A stretch of DNA of 64,000 bases from Anaerofilum faecale (lineage in GTDB: Bacteria > Bacillota > Clostridia > Oscillospirales > Ruminococcaceae): NCBI GenBank assembly GCA_019114265.1, contig DXFV01000008.1, positions 1 through 64,000 on the forward strand. Reading direction: 5' to 3'. Of this stretch, positions 26,892 to 34,719 are shown piece by piece. Position 1 is the first letter of the stretch. Every line of letters starts with the position of its first letter. A program made the position numbers and the translations under genes. The notes beneath the pieces are model-generated. The model was not told the origin of the DNA, did not search any database, and was given only the letters and a program-made list of their open reading frames with translations.

Positions 26892-28368
26892 CGTCATCCT
26901 CCAGCATGGCCAGCGCTTTGGCCTTTTTCTTTTTCAGCACAACCACCGTCACCGCGGCGCCAACGCCCACAACGCCCAGGCCGATCAGGATCCAGGCCCA
27001 CACAGGCAGGCCGGACTTCTCTTCGGGCATCGGATCGATGGGCATTTCCATGCCGGGGTCCATTCCGCCCATGTCCATCGCGGGCTGTACGGTACAGGAG
27101 TACTCCTTGCTGATGGTTTTCACGTTGCCGTTCGCGTCCTCATAGCTCAGGGTGATCATACCGGTGATGGTTCCCTCCACGTCGGAGGAAATGGTGAATT
27201 CGGCGGTGTTCTCCGTGCCGGGCTGGACGTTGCCCAGATACTGGCTCTGGCCGGGATTGCGCAGGTTCTCGCCGTTGATCTCGGCCGACAGATTGCTCAC
27301 CGGCTGTTTGCCCTTGTTGACGAAGGTCACTTCCAGATAGCCTTCCTCGCCCACCATCAGGGTCTCGGCGCCCGAGATTTTGGTGATCTCAAAGCGCTCG
27401 GGCTGCACAACAGGCACGGTGATGGTGGAGGTGGCTTCGCTCTTGGCGCCGTCCTTGGAACCGACGCCGCTCATGGTCACCTGGAAGGTGGCCACGCCGC
27501 CGGTGAAGTTGGCGCCGGGCAGGATCTTATACTGCAGGTTTGCCGAAGTCTCGGGGTTCATGGCGCCCACATACTGCGAGGAATTGCCGGTGGACATGGT
27601 CACGCCCTCGGGCAGCCCCAGGTTTACGGTCACGTCGCTCAGCGCCTGGTCGCCGGTGGTGGTGAAAACGGTCAGGTCCAGGGTGAACTCCTCACCGGCG
27701 GGAACCGAAGCGCCGCCGTAGCTGAAATCCTTCACCAGCAAGCCGGGGGCACGCAGCTCCACGCCGCTCTGCGCGCCGGCCTTTTCGATGGTCTGGCACT
27801 GGGGCAGAGCGAGCGAAAGCGTCTGCACCGGCACGCTCATGTTGCCGTTCAGGCCGGTGTAGGAGATGTCGAAGGAAAAGTTGTTGTCGCCGCCGTAGTA
27901 TTTCAGGTTGTTGAATACCACTTTGTAGGTCACATGGCCGGCGACCGTGTCGGAACCGGGCACGGCGCTGATCTGGCTCACCGTTCCCTGCTCGGCGGTG
28001 AAGACGCTGGTCTGCTGCGGCATCACCTGCACCTTGCCGAAATCGTTTGCGCCCAGATGGCTGCCGTTGATGCGCTGGTCGGTTATGTAGACGGTCAGGG
28101 TGCCGGAGGGGATGGTGTCGTTGTTCTTGTCGCGCACCAGGTTGCCCACCTTGCCGTTCTGGTTCAGCAGCTCATAGCCGGACACAAACACGTCGCCGCC
28201 CTGTACGGGAGGGGGAGTGGGGGTGGGCTCGGTGGATTCGTCGCCGCTCTGCACGGCAACGTTGCTGGATGCAGGCTGGGCCATCACAGCGCCTGCGCCC
28301 GCTGCGGTGCACAGCATAACAGCTGCCAGTGCGGCGCTGAGGTATCGGGGGTGGATGCGGATTTTCAT
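26878..28368 (-). CDS. Membrane-anchored COG1361/S-layer-like protein
   Basis: 496 residues. Signal peptide at the N-terminus (RYLSAALAAVMLCTAAGAGAV), an external region with repeated Ig-like or CARDB-like beta domains (for example VPAGEEFTLDLTVFTTTGDQ and LMVGEEGYLEVTFVNKGKQP), and a C-terminal helix (VWAWILIGLGVVGVGAAVTVVVL) with a KKKK stop-transfer and an acidic tail. It sits between the ATPase (2-bp gap) and the permease (14-bp overlap), so it is probably the accessory external subunit of the transporter. Met/Pro-rich MDMGGMDPGMEMPIDPMPEE before the membrane helix might bind a metal; this is speculation. Confidence 0.8.
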   Translation of the reverse strand: MKIRIHPRYLSAALAAVMLCTAAGAGAVMAQPASSNVAVQSGDESTEPTPTPPPVQGGDVFVSGYELLNQNGKVGNLVRDKNNDTIPSGTLTVYITDQRINGSHLGANDFGKVQVMPQQTSVFTAEQGTVSQISAVPGSDTVAGHVTYKVVFNNLKYYGGDNNFSFDISYTGLNGNMSVPVQTLSLALPQCQTIEKAGAQSGVELRAPGLLVKDFSYGGASVPAGEEFTLDLTVFTTTGDQALSDVTVNLGLPEGVTMSTGNSSQYVGAMNPETSANLQYKILPGANFTGGVATFQVTMSGVGSKDGAKSEATSTITVPVVQPERFEITKISGAETLMVGEEGYLEVTFVNKGKQPVSNLSAEINGENLRNPGQSQYLGNVQPGTENTAEFTISSDVEGTITGMITLSYEDANGNVKTISKEYSCTVQPAMDMGGMDPGMEMPIDPMPEEKSGLPVWAWILIGLGVVGVGAAVTVVVLKKKKAKALAMLEDDDEDI

Positions 28369-28370
28369 GA

Positions 28371-29201
28371 TTACACTCCTCGCTTTTGTTCAGTTTTATT
28401 TGCCGCCGTGCCCTCCGGCTCTGCCCCCGCAGGGACAGCCGCCACCGGTTCGGCGGGTGATTGTTCTTCCAGACTGTCAAACAAAGCCGCGCGGTTGGCA
28501 GCCTTTTCGGCGTCGCCCACCACCACGTCGGACAGCACATTGCCGTCCTGAATGGTGATCACGCGGTCGGCGATGCCGGCCAGATCTTTTTCGTGGGTCA
28601 CCATCACAAAGGTGATCCCGTGCTCTTTGGCCATCTCCAGCATGCTGCGCAGCACCTGGCGGGTGGTCTTGGTGTCCAGGTTGCCGGTGGGTTCGTCCGC
28701 AAAAATCACCTTTGGACGCGTCACAAAGGCGCGTGCAATGCCCACACGCTGCTGCTGGCCGCCGCTCATCTCGGTGGGCTTGTGGCCGGCGCGCTTGGCA
28801 AGACCCATCAGCTTCAGCTGTTCCACCGCCATTTTCTGCCGCTGTTTGCGCGGCACGCCCTTGAACATCAATGGCAGCGCCACGTTTTCGGCGGCTGTGA
28901 GATTGGGCAGCAGGTTGTAGCTCTGGAAGATAAAGCCCAGATGCGCCTGCCGGAACGCGGCCAGCTCGTTTTCGGTCATCGCGCTGATCTCATGCCTGCC
29001 GATCAGCACACGGCCGCGGGTGGGCTTTTCCAGCCCGGCCAGCTGGTTCAGGAGCGTGGACTTACCGCTGCCGGAAGCACCCACGATGCAGCATACCTCG
29101 CCGGGCAGGATGGACAGGCTGACGTCGTTCAGCGCCACCACCTTTTCCTTGCCCACGCGGTACACCTTGCGCAGATGCTCCACACGGATAATGGGGTTCA
29201 T
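28371..29201 (-). CDS. ABC transporter ATP-binding protein, LolD/MacB type
   Basis: 276 residues from ATG 29201. GASGSGKSTLLNQLAG (Walker A), GFIFQSYNLLPNLTAAENVALP (Q-loop region characteristic of LolD/MacB), MSGGQQQRVGIARAF (signature), IFADEPTGNLD (Walker B). After the 225-residue ATPase comes a C-terminal extension rich in Ala, Pro and Glu with no recognisable fold. It drives the permease encoded two genes downstream. 19-bp gap from the YdcF gene. Confidence 0.93.
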   Translation of the reverse strand: MNPIIRVEHLRKVYRVGKEKVVALNDVSLSILPGEVCCIVGASGSGKSTLLNQLAGLEKPTRGRVLIGRHEISAMTENELAAFRQAHLGFIFQSYNLLPNLTAAENVALPLMFKGVPRKQRQKMAVEQLKLMGLAKRAGHKPTEMSGGQQQRVGIARAFVTRPKVIFADEPTGNLDTKTTRQVLRSMLEMAKEHGITFVMVTHEKDLAGIADRVITIQDGNVLSDVVVGDAEKAANRAALFDSLEEQSPAEPVAAVPAGAEPEGTAANKTEQKRGV

Positions 29202-29220
29202 CGTTTCACCTCGTTTTTTG

Positions 29221-29976
29221 TCAGCGTTGGAACGCCGCATAATACAGCACGGCAAACGCCTCGCGCAGCGTGCTGGGTACGACCATTGTGGGAGGGGAGG
29301 AAGCCGGGATGCAGCGCACCTCGGAAAAGCCTTCCTTGCGGGCATACTGCGCCGCTCTCCAGCAATGAAAATCGGATGTGGAAAATGCCACCGGTTCGCT
29401 GGCGGAGATGCCCGCCTGTTCCAGCAGCTGCATGGAAAACCGGAAGTTTTCCTGTGTGCTGGTGCTCCTGTCCTCCACCAGGATCTTTTTCTCGGGCACC
29501 CCCTTGCGCAGCAGATACCGCTGCATGGCCTGCCCTTCCGGGATGACCTCGTCGGGGCCCTGGCCGCCGCTCACCACGAGCAGGGCGTCCGGATTCTGCC
29601 GCCACGCCTCCAGCGCGGCGTCCAGGCGGCGCGCCAGCATGCCGGACGGCTCCTCGCCGCGCAGCCCGGCGCCCAGCACGAGGATGGCGCGCTCGTTGCC
29701 CTGCGGCGGCATGGCGTAGCCGGCCAGGCAGACGAACGCCACCAGCGCGGCAAGCAGGACAAGCCCGGCCGCAAACAGGTATTTCAGCGCGCGTCCCGGT
29801 CCGTGCGTGCAGAACTGACCGATCGGGCGGTATAGAAAGGTGTAGATCCAGGCCGCCGCGGTGGCCAGATAGACCAGCAGGGAACCCAGATTGAAGCTGC
29901 CGCGGGTGGCGCACAGCACGCTCTGCACGCTCAGCGCCAGAGCCAGCAGCGAGGAAAGGATCGGTCGGATATCCAT
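29221..29976 (-). CDS. YdcF/ElyC-family (DUF218) membrane protein
   Basis: 251 residues from ATG 29976, with a weak AAAGG ribosome site; a GTG at 29997 is an alternative. Two or three N-terminal helices (about 5-25, 30-45 and 62-82) precede the DUF218 domain: AILVLGAGLRGEEPSGMLARRL, VVSGGQGPDEVIPEGQAMQRYL, and FSTSDFHCWRAA. Members such as SanA and ElyC act in envelope integrity. It leads the ABC operon and may share its envelope function; inference only. Confidence 0.82.
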   Translation of the reverse strand: MDIRPILSSLLALALSVQSVLCATRGSFNLGSLLVYLATAAAWIYTFLYRPIGQFCTHGPGRALKYLFAAGLVLLAALVAFVCLAGYAMPPQGNERAILVLGAGLRGEEPSGMLARRLDAALEAWRQNPDALLVVSGGQGPDEVIPEGQAMQRYLLRKGVPEKKILVEDRSTSTQENFRFSMQLLEQAGISASEPVAFSTSDFHCWRAAQYARKEGFSEVRCIPASSPPTMVVPSTLREAFAVLYYAAFQR

Positions 29977-30007
29977 AGAAGAAACTACCTTTTTCACGAA
30001 AACAGAA

Positions 30008-30046
30008 CACCGCCGTCCGGCGAAGAACCAATGCCGGGCGGCGGTG
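30008..30046 (-). terminator. Probable terminator of the small membrane-protein gene
   Basis: CACCGCCG-CCGGC arms with one C-A mismatch, then TTCTGTTTTC on the minus strand. Readthrough would supply the YdcF-ABC operon. Confidence 0.5.
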
Positions 30047-30075
30047 CAAGTAAAACTTCAATCACCGGCGAACCG

Positions 30076-30225
30076 TCAGGCCGCATGGGGAGTGGAAGAA
30101 GAGACATCGGCGGGGGTCGTCTCCTGCGCCGTTTCGCTTTGTTCCTCGGGATCAGCGGCAACGCTTGCAAAAATATAGCTCAAAGCAACCAATACGGCGA
30201 TTGCAACCAGGATCATCTGCAACAT
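30076..30225 (-). CDS. 49-residue single-pass membrane protein
   Basis: ATG 30225 is preceded by AGGGGGGC at ideal distance; stop TGA at 30076-30078. The first 25 residues (MLQMILVAIAVLVALSYIFA) are one hydrophobic helix. The rest is an acidic, Ser/Thr/Glu-rich tail (ADPEEQSETAQETTPADVSS). No similarity recognised. It has its own promoter-like region with an inverted repeat at 30271-30297 and a hairpin after it, which supports it being a real gene. A role as a small membrane regulator of the following transporter operon is possible but unproven. Confidence 0.6.
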   Translation of the reverse strand: MLQMILVAIAVLVALSYIFASVAADPEEQSETAQETTPADVSSSTPHAA

Positions 30226-30270
30226 GGAAAAGCCCCCCTTGAAAATTGTTTGTTTGAAGTGCAGTTTTTT

Positions 30271-30297
30271 GATCGTTCACCCTATATACGAACGATC
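30271..30297. promoter_or_regulatory. Inverted repeat around the -10 of the small gene
   Basis: GATCGTTC and GAACGATC are perfect 8-bp arms 11 bp apart, enclosing TATATA (minus-strand -10 candidate). Candidate operator. The remaining bases to deoB are AT-rich with no gene. Confidence 0.5.
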
Positions 30298-30377
30298 CGA
30301 TCGAAATCTTTCATCCAAACCGGCAATTTTTTAAAAAGTTGCCAAAGATTTTCAAAATGGGGGCTGTCCGGCCGAAA

Positions 30378-31550
30378 TCAGCGCCCGGTGATGGCGGCCC
30401 AGAGGCTTTCGCCCTCCACCTCCGCCGGCACGCCCAGCGCCTCGCAGACGGTGGCGGCGATGCAGCCGAAGCCCTGCACGGTGCCCAGCGCCACGCCCGG
30501 CTTCACCTGTGCACCGTATGCCAGCAGCGGCACCATCTCGCGGGAGTGGTCGGTGGAAGGGGTGGCCGGATCGCATCCGTGGTCGGCGGTGATCAGCAGC
30601 AGATCCTTCTCGCCCAGCAGCGGCAGCAGCTGGGCCAGCTGGCCGTCGAATTCAGTGGCGGCGGCAGCGTAGCCGGGCACGTCGTTGCGGTGCCCGTAGA
30701 CCATGTCGAAGTCCACCAGATTCACAAAGGCCAGGCCCTTGAAATTGGTCTTTGCCAGCTCCAGGGTCACTTCCATGCCGTGGTGGTTGGATTTTGTGCG
30801 GTGTGTCTGGCTGATGCCCTGGCCGGCAAAAATATCATAGATCTTGCCCACGCCGATGGTGTCCAGCCCGGCGGCCTGCAGAGCGTCCAGCATGGTGGGG
30901 CGGGGCGGGGTGAGCGAATAGTCGTGGCGGTTGGCGGTGCGCTTGAAGTCGGCGGCGCAGGTCCCCACAAAGGGGCGCGCGATCACACGGCCCACCGCAT
31001 GGGGGCCGGTGAGCATCCTGCGGGCGATCTCGCAGTAGCGGTACAGCTCCTCCACCGGCACGACGGCCTCGTTGGCCGCGATCTGGAATACGCTGTCGGC
31101 GCTGGTGTAGACGATCAGGGCGCCGGTGCGCAGATGCTCCTCGCCGTAGTCGCGGATGACGTCGGTGCCGGAGTAGGGCAGGTTGCAGATGACCTTGCGC
31201 CCGGTGAGACGCTCAAATTCTTCGATCACCTCGGGCGGGAATCCGTGCGGATAGGTGGGCAGCGGCTGGGGGCTCACCACACCGGCGATCTCCCAGTGGC
31301 CGATGGTGGTGTCCTTGCCGCGGCTGCGCTCCTGCAAACGGCCAAACGCGCCCAGCGGCGCCGCCGCCGGATCGCAGGGCGTTTCGGGGATGTTGAACAT
31401 TCCCAGCGACGCCAGGGTGGGCGTGTGAAAATTGGGGTGGCCGGCAATCGCGCCCAGTGTGTCGGAACCTTCATCGGAAAAATCGGCGGCGTCGGGCGCA
31501 TGGCCCACGCCAAAGCTGTCCAAAACGATCAGAAACACACGTTCGATCAT
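30378..31550 (-). CDS. deoB: Phosphopentomutase
   Basis: 390 residues from ATG 31550 (MIERVFLIVLDSFGVG). DeoB interconverts ribose-1- and ribose-5-phosphate (and deoxy forms) in nucleoside salvage. It belongs to the alkaline phosphatase superfamily: the metal-binding Asp of VLDSFGVGHAPDA, the phosphorylated Thr region SDTLGAI, DTTIGHWE, and the metal ligands in TADHGCDPATPSTDHSRE. Complete and typical in length. Stands alone; no other deo gene is near. Confidence 0.96.
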   Translation of the reverse strand: MIERVFLIVLDSFGVGHAPDAADFSDEGSDTLGAIAGHPNFHTPTLASLGMFNIPETPCDPAAAPLGAFGRLQERSRGKDTTIGHWEIAGVVSPQPLPTYPHGFPPEVIEEFERLTGRKVICNLPYSGTDVIRDYGEEHLRTGALIVYTSADSVFQIAANEAVVPVEELYRYCEIARRMLTGPHAVGRVIARPFVGTCAADFKRTANRHDYSLTPPRPTMLDALQAAGLDTIGVGKIYDIFAGQGISQTHRTKSNHHGMEVTLELAKTNFKGLAFVNLVDFDMVYGHRNDVPGYAAAATEFDGQLAQLLPLLGEKDLLLITADHGCDPATPSTDHSREMVPLLAYGAQVKPGVALGTVQGFGCIAATVCEALGVPAEVEGESLWAAITGR

Positions 31551-31724
31551 ATGCGGTCCTCCTTCTGTTTTATAATAGGATGAAAAAAAGTTTGGTGCGG
31601 CGTTCTGGACAAACCAGAACCCACAGACAGTATACCACAAAAAAAGCGCAAGCGAAATGCCAGAATTCGCTGTCTTTTTCGGCTGCCCCGCAAGGGGAGG
31701 GAAAAAGAGCATAAAAGATAAAGT

Positions 31725-31755
31725 GGTATACTAACCGAACTGTGGTTATTATACC
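31725..31755. promoter_or_regulatory. Inverted repeat in the deoB upstream region
   Basis: GGTATACTAACC and GGTTATTATACC pair at 11 of 12 positions around 7 bp. On the minus strand the right arm contains TATAAT (31748-31753), a possible deoB -10. This is a candidate operator. The 170 bp between it and deoB show no gene. Confidence 0.45.
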
Positions 31756-31794
31756 ATATTTCGCGCCCATGTACATCAAAACAGCCGGCAAAAG

Positions 31795-31823
31795 TTGACA
31801 CCAAAGGCGGGATATACTATATT
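31795..31823 (+). promoter_or_regulatory. Promoter of the small Cys-containing gene
   Basis: TTGACA (31795-31800), 17 bp, TATATT (31818-31823). Confidence 0.75.
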
Positions 31824-31859
31824 TGTATCAATCTGCCCAGAGCCAAAGGAGCGATTGTT

Positions 31860-32084
31860 ATGTTTGGAAAGCACAAGCTGTTCGGCAACACGGTGCCGCC
31901 GGCCTGCCAATATTGCGAACACGGCCAGCCTACCGCCGACCCGAACCTGATCCTGTGCGTGCGGCATGGCGCGGTGTCTCCCACCCACCAGTGCAGGCGG
32001 TATGTCTACGATCCCCTCAAGCGGGTCCCGCGCCGACCGCCGCGCCTGCCGGAATTTTCGCCGGAGGATTTCAAGCTCGACTGA
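31860..32084 (+). CDS. 74-residue protein with four-Cys/His cluster
   Basis: AAAGGAG precedes the ATG and a near-consensus promoter lies 40 bp upstream, so this short frame is a real gene. ACQYCEHGQ supplies CX2C plus His, and LCVRHGAVSPTHQCRRY adds two Cys and two His, compatible with a small zinc site. The C-terminus is basic and Pro-rich (RVPRRPPRLPEFSPEDF). I do not recognise a named family; similar short proteins occur in related Clostridia, to my knowledge. Function unknown. Confidence 0.65.
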   Translation: MFGKHKLFGNTVPPACQYCEHGQPTADPNLILCVRHGAVSPTHQCRRYVYDPLKRVPRRPPRLPEFSPEDFKLD

Positions 32085-32107
32085 CCGTCTGCTTTGCAGG
32101 TTGATAC

Positions 32108-32136
32108 TTGTGGATCGACCTGTACGATGGTATAAT
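32108..32136 (+). promoter_or_regulatory. Promoter of the HAD gene
   Basis: TTGTGG (32108-32113) and TATAAT (32131-32136) are 17 bp apart. Confidence 0.6.
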
Positions 32137-32217
32137 ATAAAAGATTGGTCAAAATACCTGCAACGCCGGGCACAAGGCCGGTCGATACGGAGGAAGATGA
32201 AAACAGGAGGAGATCCC

Positions 32218-32886
32218 ATGCCCGCATATCAGGCAGTTTTGTTCGATGTGGATGGAACTCTGGTGCATTCCAGCCCCGGAATTCTGGATACGATGGCCTA
32301 CACCTTCCGCCAGATGGGAAAAGATGTTTCCGGTGTGGATCTCACACGGTATCTGGGCCCGCCGCTGCGGCGCACCTTTGCCGAGCACTTTTCCGATCCC
32401 GCGCAGGTGGAGCAGGCGGTGCTGATCTATCGCCGGCGCTATGCCACCCACGGACAATTCGCCTGCACCCTCTATCCCGGTGCAGAGGAAATGCTGCGCC
32501 GGCTGAAGCAAGCGGGCATCGGCCTCTACACCGCCACCAGCAAACCGCGCGAGGTGGCCCTGCCGATCCTCGAGCATCTGGGCATTGCGGGCCTGTTCGA
32601 CGAGGTGGGCGGCGCTTCGATGGACGCCAGTCTCGATACCAAAACGGCGGTGATGCAGCATGTGCTGTCCCGGCCGGAGCTGGCGGGACGCCGCGTGCTG
32701 ATGGTGGGAGACCGCAGGGACGATATGATCGGTGCGGCAGACTGCGGCCTGGACGCAGCAGCGGTGCTGTATGGGTATGGCAGCCGGGAAGAGCTGGCCG
32801 CCTACCGGCCCTGTTTCTGGGCCGAAAGCTGTTCCAGCCTGGCCGACTGGCTGCTGGATGAAACCACACAGGAAAAGGGTGTATAA
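32218..32886 (+). CDS. HAD-family hydrolase, phosphoglycolate phosphatase-like
   Basis: 222 residues from ATG 32218 with GGAGGAG upstream. HAD motif I is VLFDVDGTLVHSS (nucleophile Asp), motif II YTATSKP, motif III Lys in LDTKTAVM, motif IV VGDRRDDMIGA. The cap domain is the four-helix C1 type, so a small-molecule phosphatase of the Gph/PGP group is likely. Substrate unknown. 3 bp before the next gene, so co-transcribed. Confidence 0.88.
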   Translation: MPAYQAVLFDVDGTLVHSSPGILDTMAYTFRQMGKDVSGVDLTRYLGPPLRRTFAEHFSDPAQVEQAVLIYRRRYATHGQFACTLYPGAEEMLRRLKQAGIGLYTATSKPREVALPILEHLGIAGLFDEVGGASMDASLDTKTAVMQHVLSRPELAGRRVLMVGDRRDDMIGAADCGLDAAAVLYGYGSREELAAYRPCFWAESCSSLADWLLDETTQEKGV

Positions 32887-32889
32887 AGC

Positions 32890-34599
32890 GTGAAAGAAAA
32901 GTTTGAACAATGGTATACAAATCTCACCGACGCCGAGCGCAAAGCGGCGCGGGTGGTGGCCATCTGTGCCGCGGTGTTCCTGGCGGTGCTGGTGGGCACC
33001 ATCGTCGCGGTGGCGCTGGTGTCGGGCGATCCGGAGCAGCCTTCGTCCGGCAGCTCTTCCGCCTCTTCCGCCGGCAGCGACAGCTACGACAGCAACAAAC
33101 ACACGCTGGATGTGGATGAGCTGGGCGACACGATCCTGAAAAAGACCGAGGACGCCGGCCAGGAATACCTGGATGAGACGCTCTTCATCGGCGATTCCAA
33201 CACCGCCGCGCTGGCAGTGGCCGACCTGCTGCCGCTGGAGCAGGTGTCCGCCAAGGTGGGCGTGGGCGTCTACTCCGCCATCACCGACAACTGCTGCTAT
33301 TTTGTGGGCGACAACCACGGCTACACGATGGTGGACACCATTGCGATGATGAAGCCCCGCCGGGTGATCTTCACCTTCGGCAGCAACGACGCGCCCTATC
33401 ACACCACCGAGGAGTTCATCGAGGACTACCGCGAGGTGCTGAAGCGGGCGGAGGAGAGCTATCCCTATGCCGACATCATCGTGAACTCGGTGTATCCGGT
33501 CGCCAAGCAGAGCAACTACCCCGACATCAAGATGTCGGTGATCGACGAGTACAACCAGGCGCTTGCCCGGATGTGCAAGGAGGAAGGCTACAAGTTCCTG
33601 AACAGCAGCGAGGTGCTGAAGGGCGGCGACGGCTATCTGAAGCCCAGCTATTCCCGCGGCGACGGCCTGCACCTGACCACCGAGGCGCTGCAGGAAGTGC
33701 TGACCTATGTGCGCGAGCACGCGCTGGAGACCGAGGACCGCCGTCCCGACACCAGCAACATCCCCACCCGCCGCGTGGTGGAGGAGGTCAAGACCTACAC
33801 CGCCACCTACACCGTGGAAAAGGTGGACGGCGTGACCTACGGCACGCTCCAGGGCGACGGCTTCTCCGGCGTGACCAGCAAGCAGTTCACCACCCAGGGC
33901 AGCAGCAGCTCCTTCACCGTCACCGCGGTGCCCAACCAGGGCTATGAGTTCGTGAGGTGGAGCGACGGCAACACCGATGCCACCCGCACCGACTCCAACC
34001 TGACGGCGAACCTGTCGGTGACCGCGATCTTCACCGCGAAGGGAACGCTGTCCATCTCGGCCGACCGCACCCAGGTGAAGGCGGACGGCGAAAACGTGAA
34101 ATTCTACGTTTCGAAAGTCACTGGAAAGGGCGACAAGACCATCCAGTGGTTCATCAACGGCCAGCAGACCGACAAGACCGGCGAAAATGTAGAATTGTTC
34201 GTGAAACCCGGCGACAGCATCTACGCCACGATGGGCAGCACCCAGTCGAACACGGTGAGCATGGGCAAGACGGTTGGAAAGCCGGTCATCTCTGGCAATA
34301 ACGCCTGTAAAGTAGGCGAGACCCTCACGCTCACTGTAAGCGGCGAAGGGCTGAATCTGGGCAGTGCGTCCTGGATGCTGGACGGTGTATCGGTTGCGAC
34401 CGGTTCCAGTTATACTTTCTCGGCCTCCAATGCCGGCAACTATACCGTCAGTGTAGTGGTAGACGGCCAACCGAGCGATTCCTTCCAGATCACCGTCACG
34501 GCGCCCGATCCCACCCCCACCCCTGCCCCCACGCCCGACCCGGTCCCGCCGGATTCCGGTTCGCAGCCGGACGGCGGCAATTCCCAGCCGCAGGGCTGA
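32890..34599 (+). CDS. Membrane-anchored SGNH/GDSL hydrolase with repeat domains
   Basis: 569 residues from GTG 32890. A basic N-terminus and one helix (VVAICAAVFLAVLVGTIVAV, about 21-43) anchor the protein; the rest is outside. A Ser-rich linker leads to an SGNH domain: TLFIGDSNTAA (nucleophile Ser), FTFGSNDAPY, and GDGLHLTTEA (catalytic Asp-x-x-His). Then come an InlB B-repeat-like unit (residues about 300-380, YEFVRWSDGNTDATRT), an Ig-like domain (about 385-460) and another (about 465-540). A Pro/Thr-rich tail (TPTPAPTPDPVPP) follows, without LPXTG. Likely removes acyl groups from surface polysaccharide, possibly reversing the MBOAT cluster's activity. Confidence 0.83.
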   Translation: MKEKFEQWYTNLTDAERKAARVVAICAAVFLAVLVGTIVAVALVSGDPEQPSSGSSSASSAGSDSYDSNKHTLDVDELGDTILKKTEDAGQEYLDETLFIGDSNTAALAVADLLPLEQVSAKVGVGVYSAITDNCCYFVGDNHGYTMVDTIAMMKPRRVIFTFGSNDAPYHTTEEFIEDYREVLKRAEESYPYADIIVNSVYPVAKQSNYPDIKMSVIDEYNQALARMCKEEGYKFLNSSEVLKGGDGYLKPSYSRGDGLHLTTEALQEVLTYVREHALETEDRRPDTSNIPTRRVVEEVKTYTATYTVEKVDGVTYGTLQGDGFSGVTSKQFTTQGSSSSFTVTAVPNQGYEFVRWSDGNTDATRTDSNLTANLSVTAIFTAKGTLSISADRTQVKADGENVKFYVSKVTGKGDKTIQWFINGQQTDKTGENVELFVKPGDSIYATMGSTQSNTVSMGKTVGKPVISGNNACKVGETLTLTVSGEGLNLGSASWMLDGVSVATGSSYTFSASNAGNYTVSVVVDGQPSDSFQITVTAPDPTPTPAPTPDPVPPDSGSQPDGGNSQPQG

Positions 34600-34613
34600 C
34601 AGAGAACCCTTTC

Positions 34614-34650
34614 CCAAAAGCCGTTTGTGCCTGCGCCAAACGGCTTTTGG
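34614..34650 (+). terminator. Terminator after the SGNH gene
   Basis: CCAAAAGCCGTTTG pairs with CAAACGGCTTTTGG; the T run is part of the stem. Confidence 0.6.
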
Positions 34651-34719
34651 CCGTAGAAAAACAAACTGTTCCCCCCAACACACAGAGGAGATCACAGGAC
34701 AGATACAGGAGGAAACACC

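Noticed and set aside
30271..30297. LexA (SOS) box before the small membrane-protein gene
   Set aside because: The Gram-positive box has GAAC first and GTTC second with a 4-bp centre; here the arms are in the opposite order with 11 bp between.
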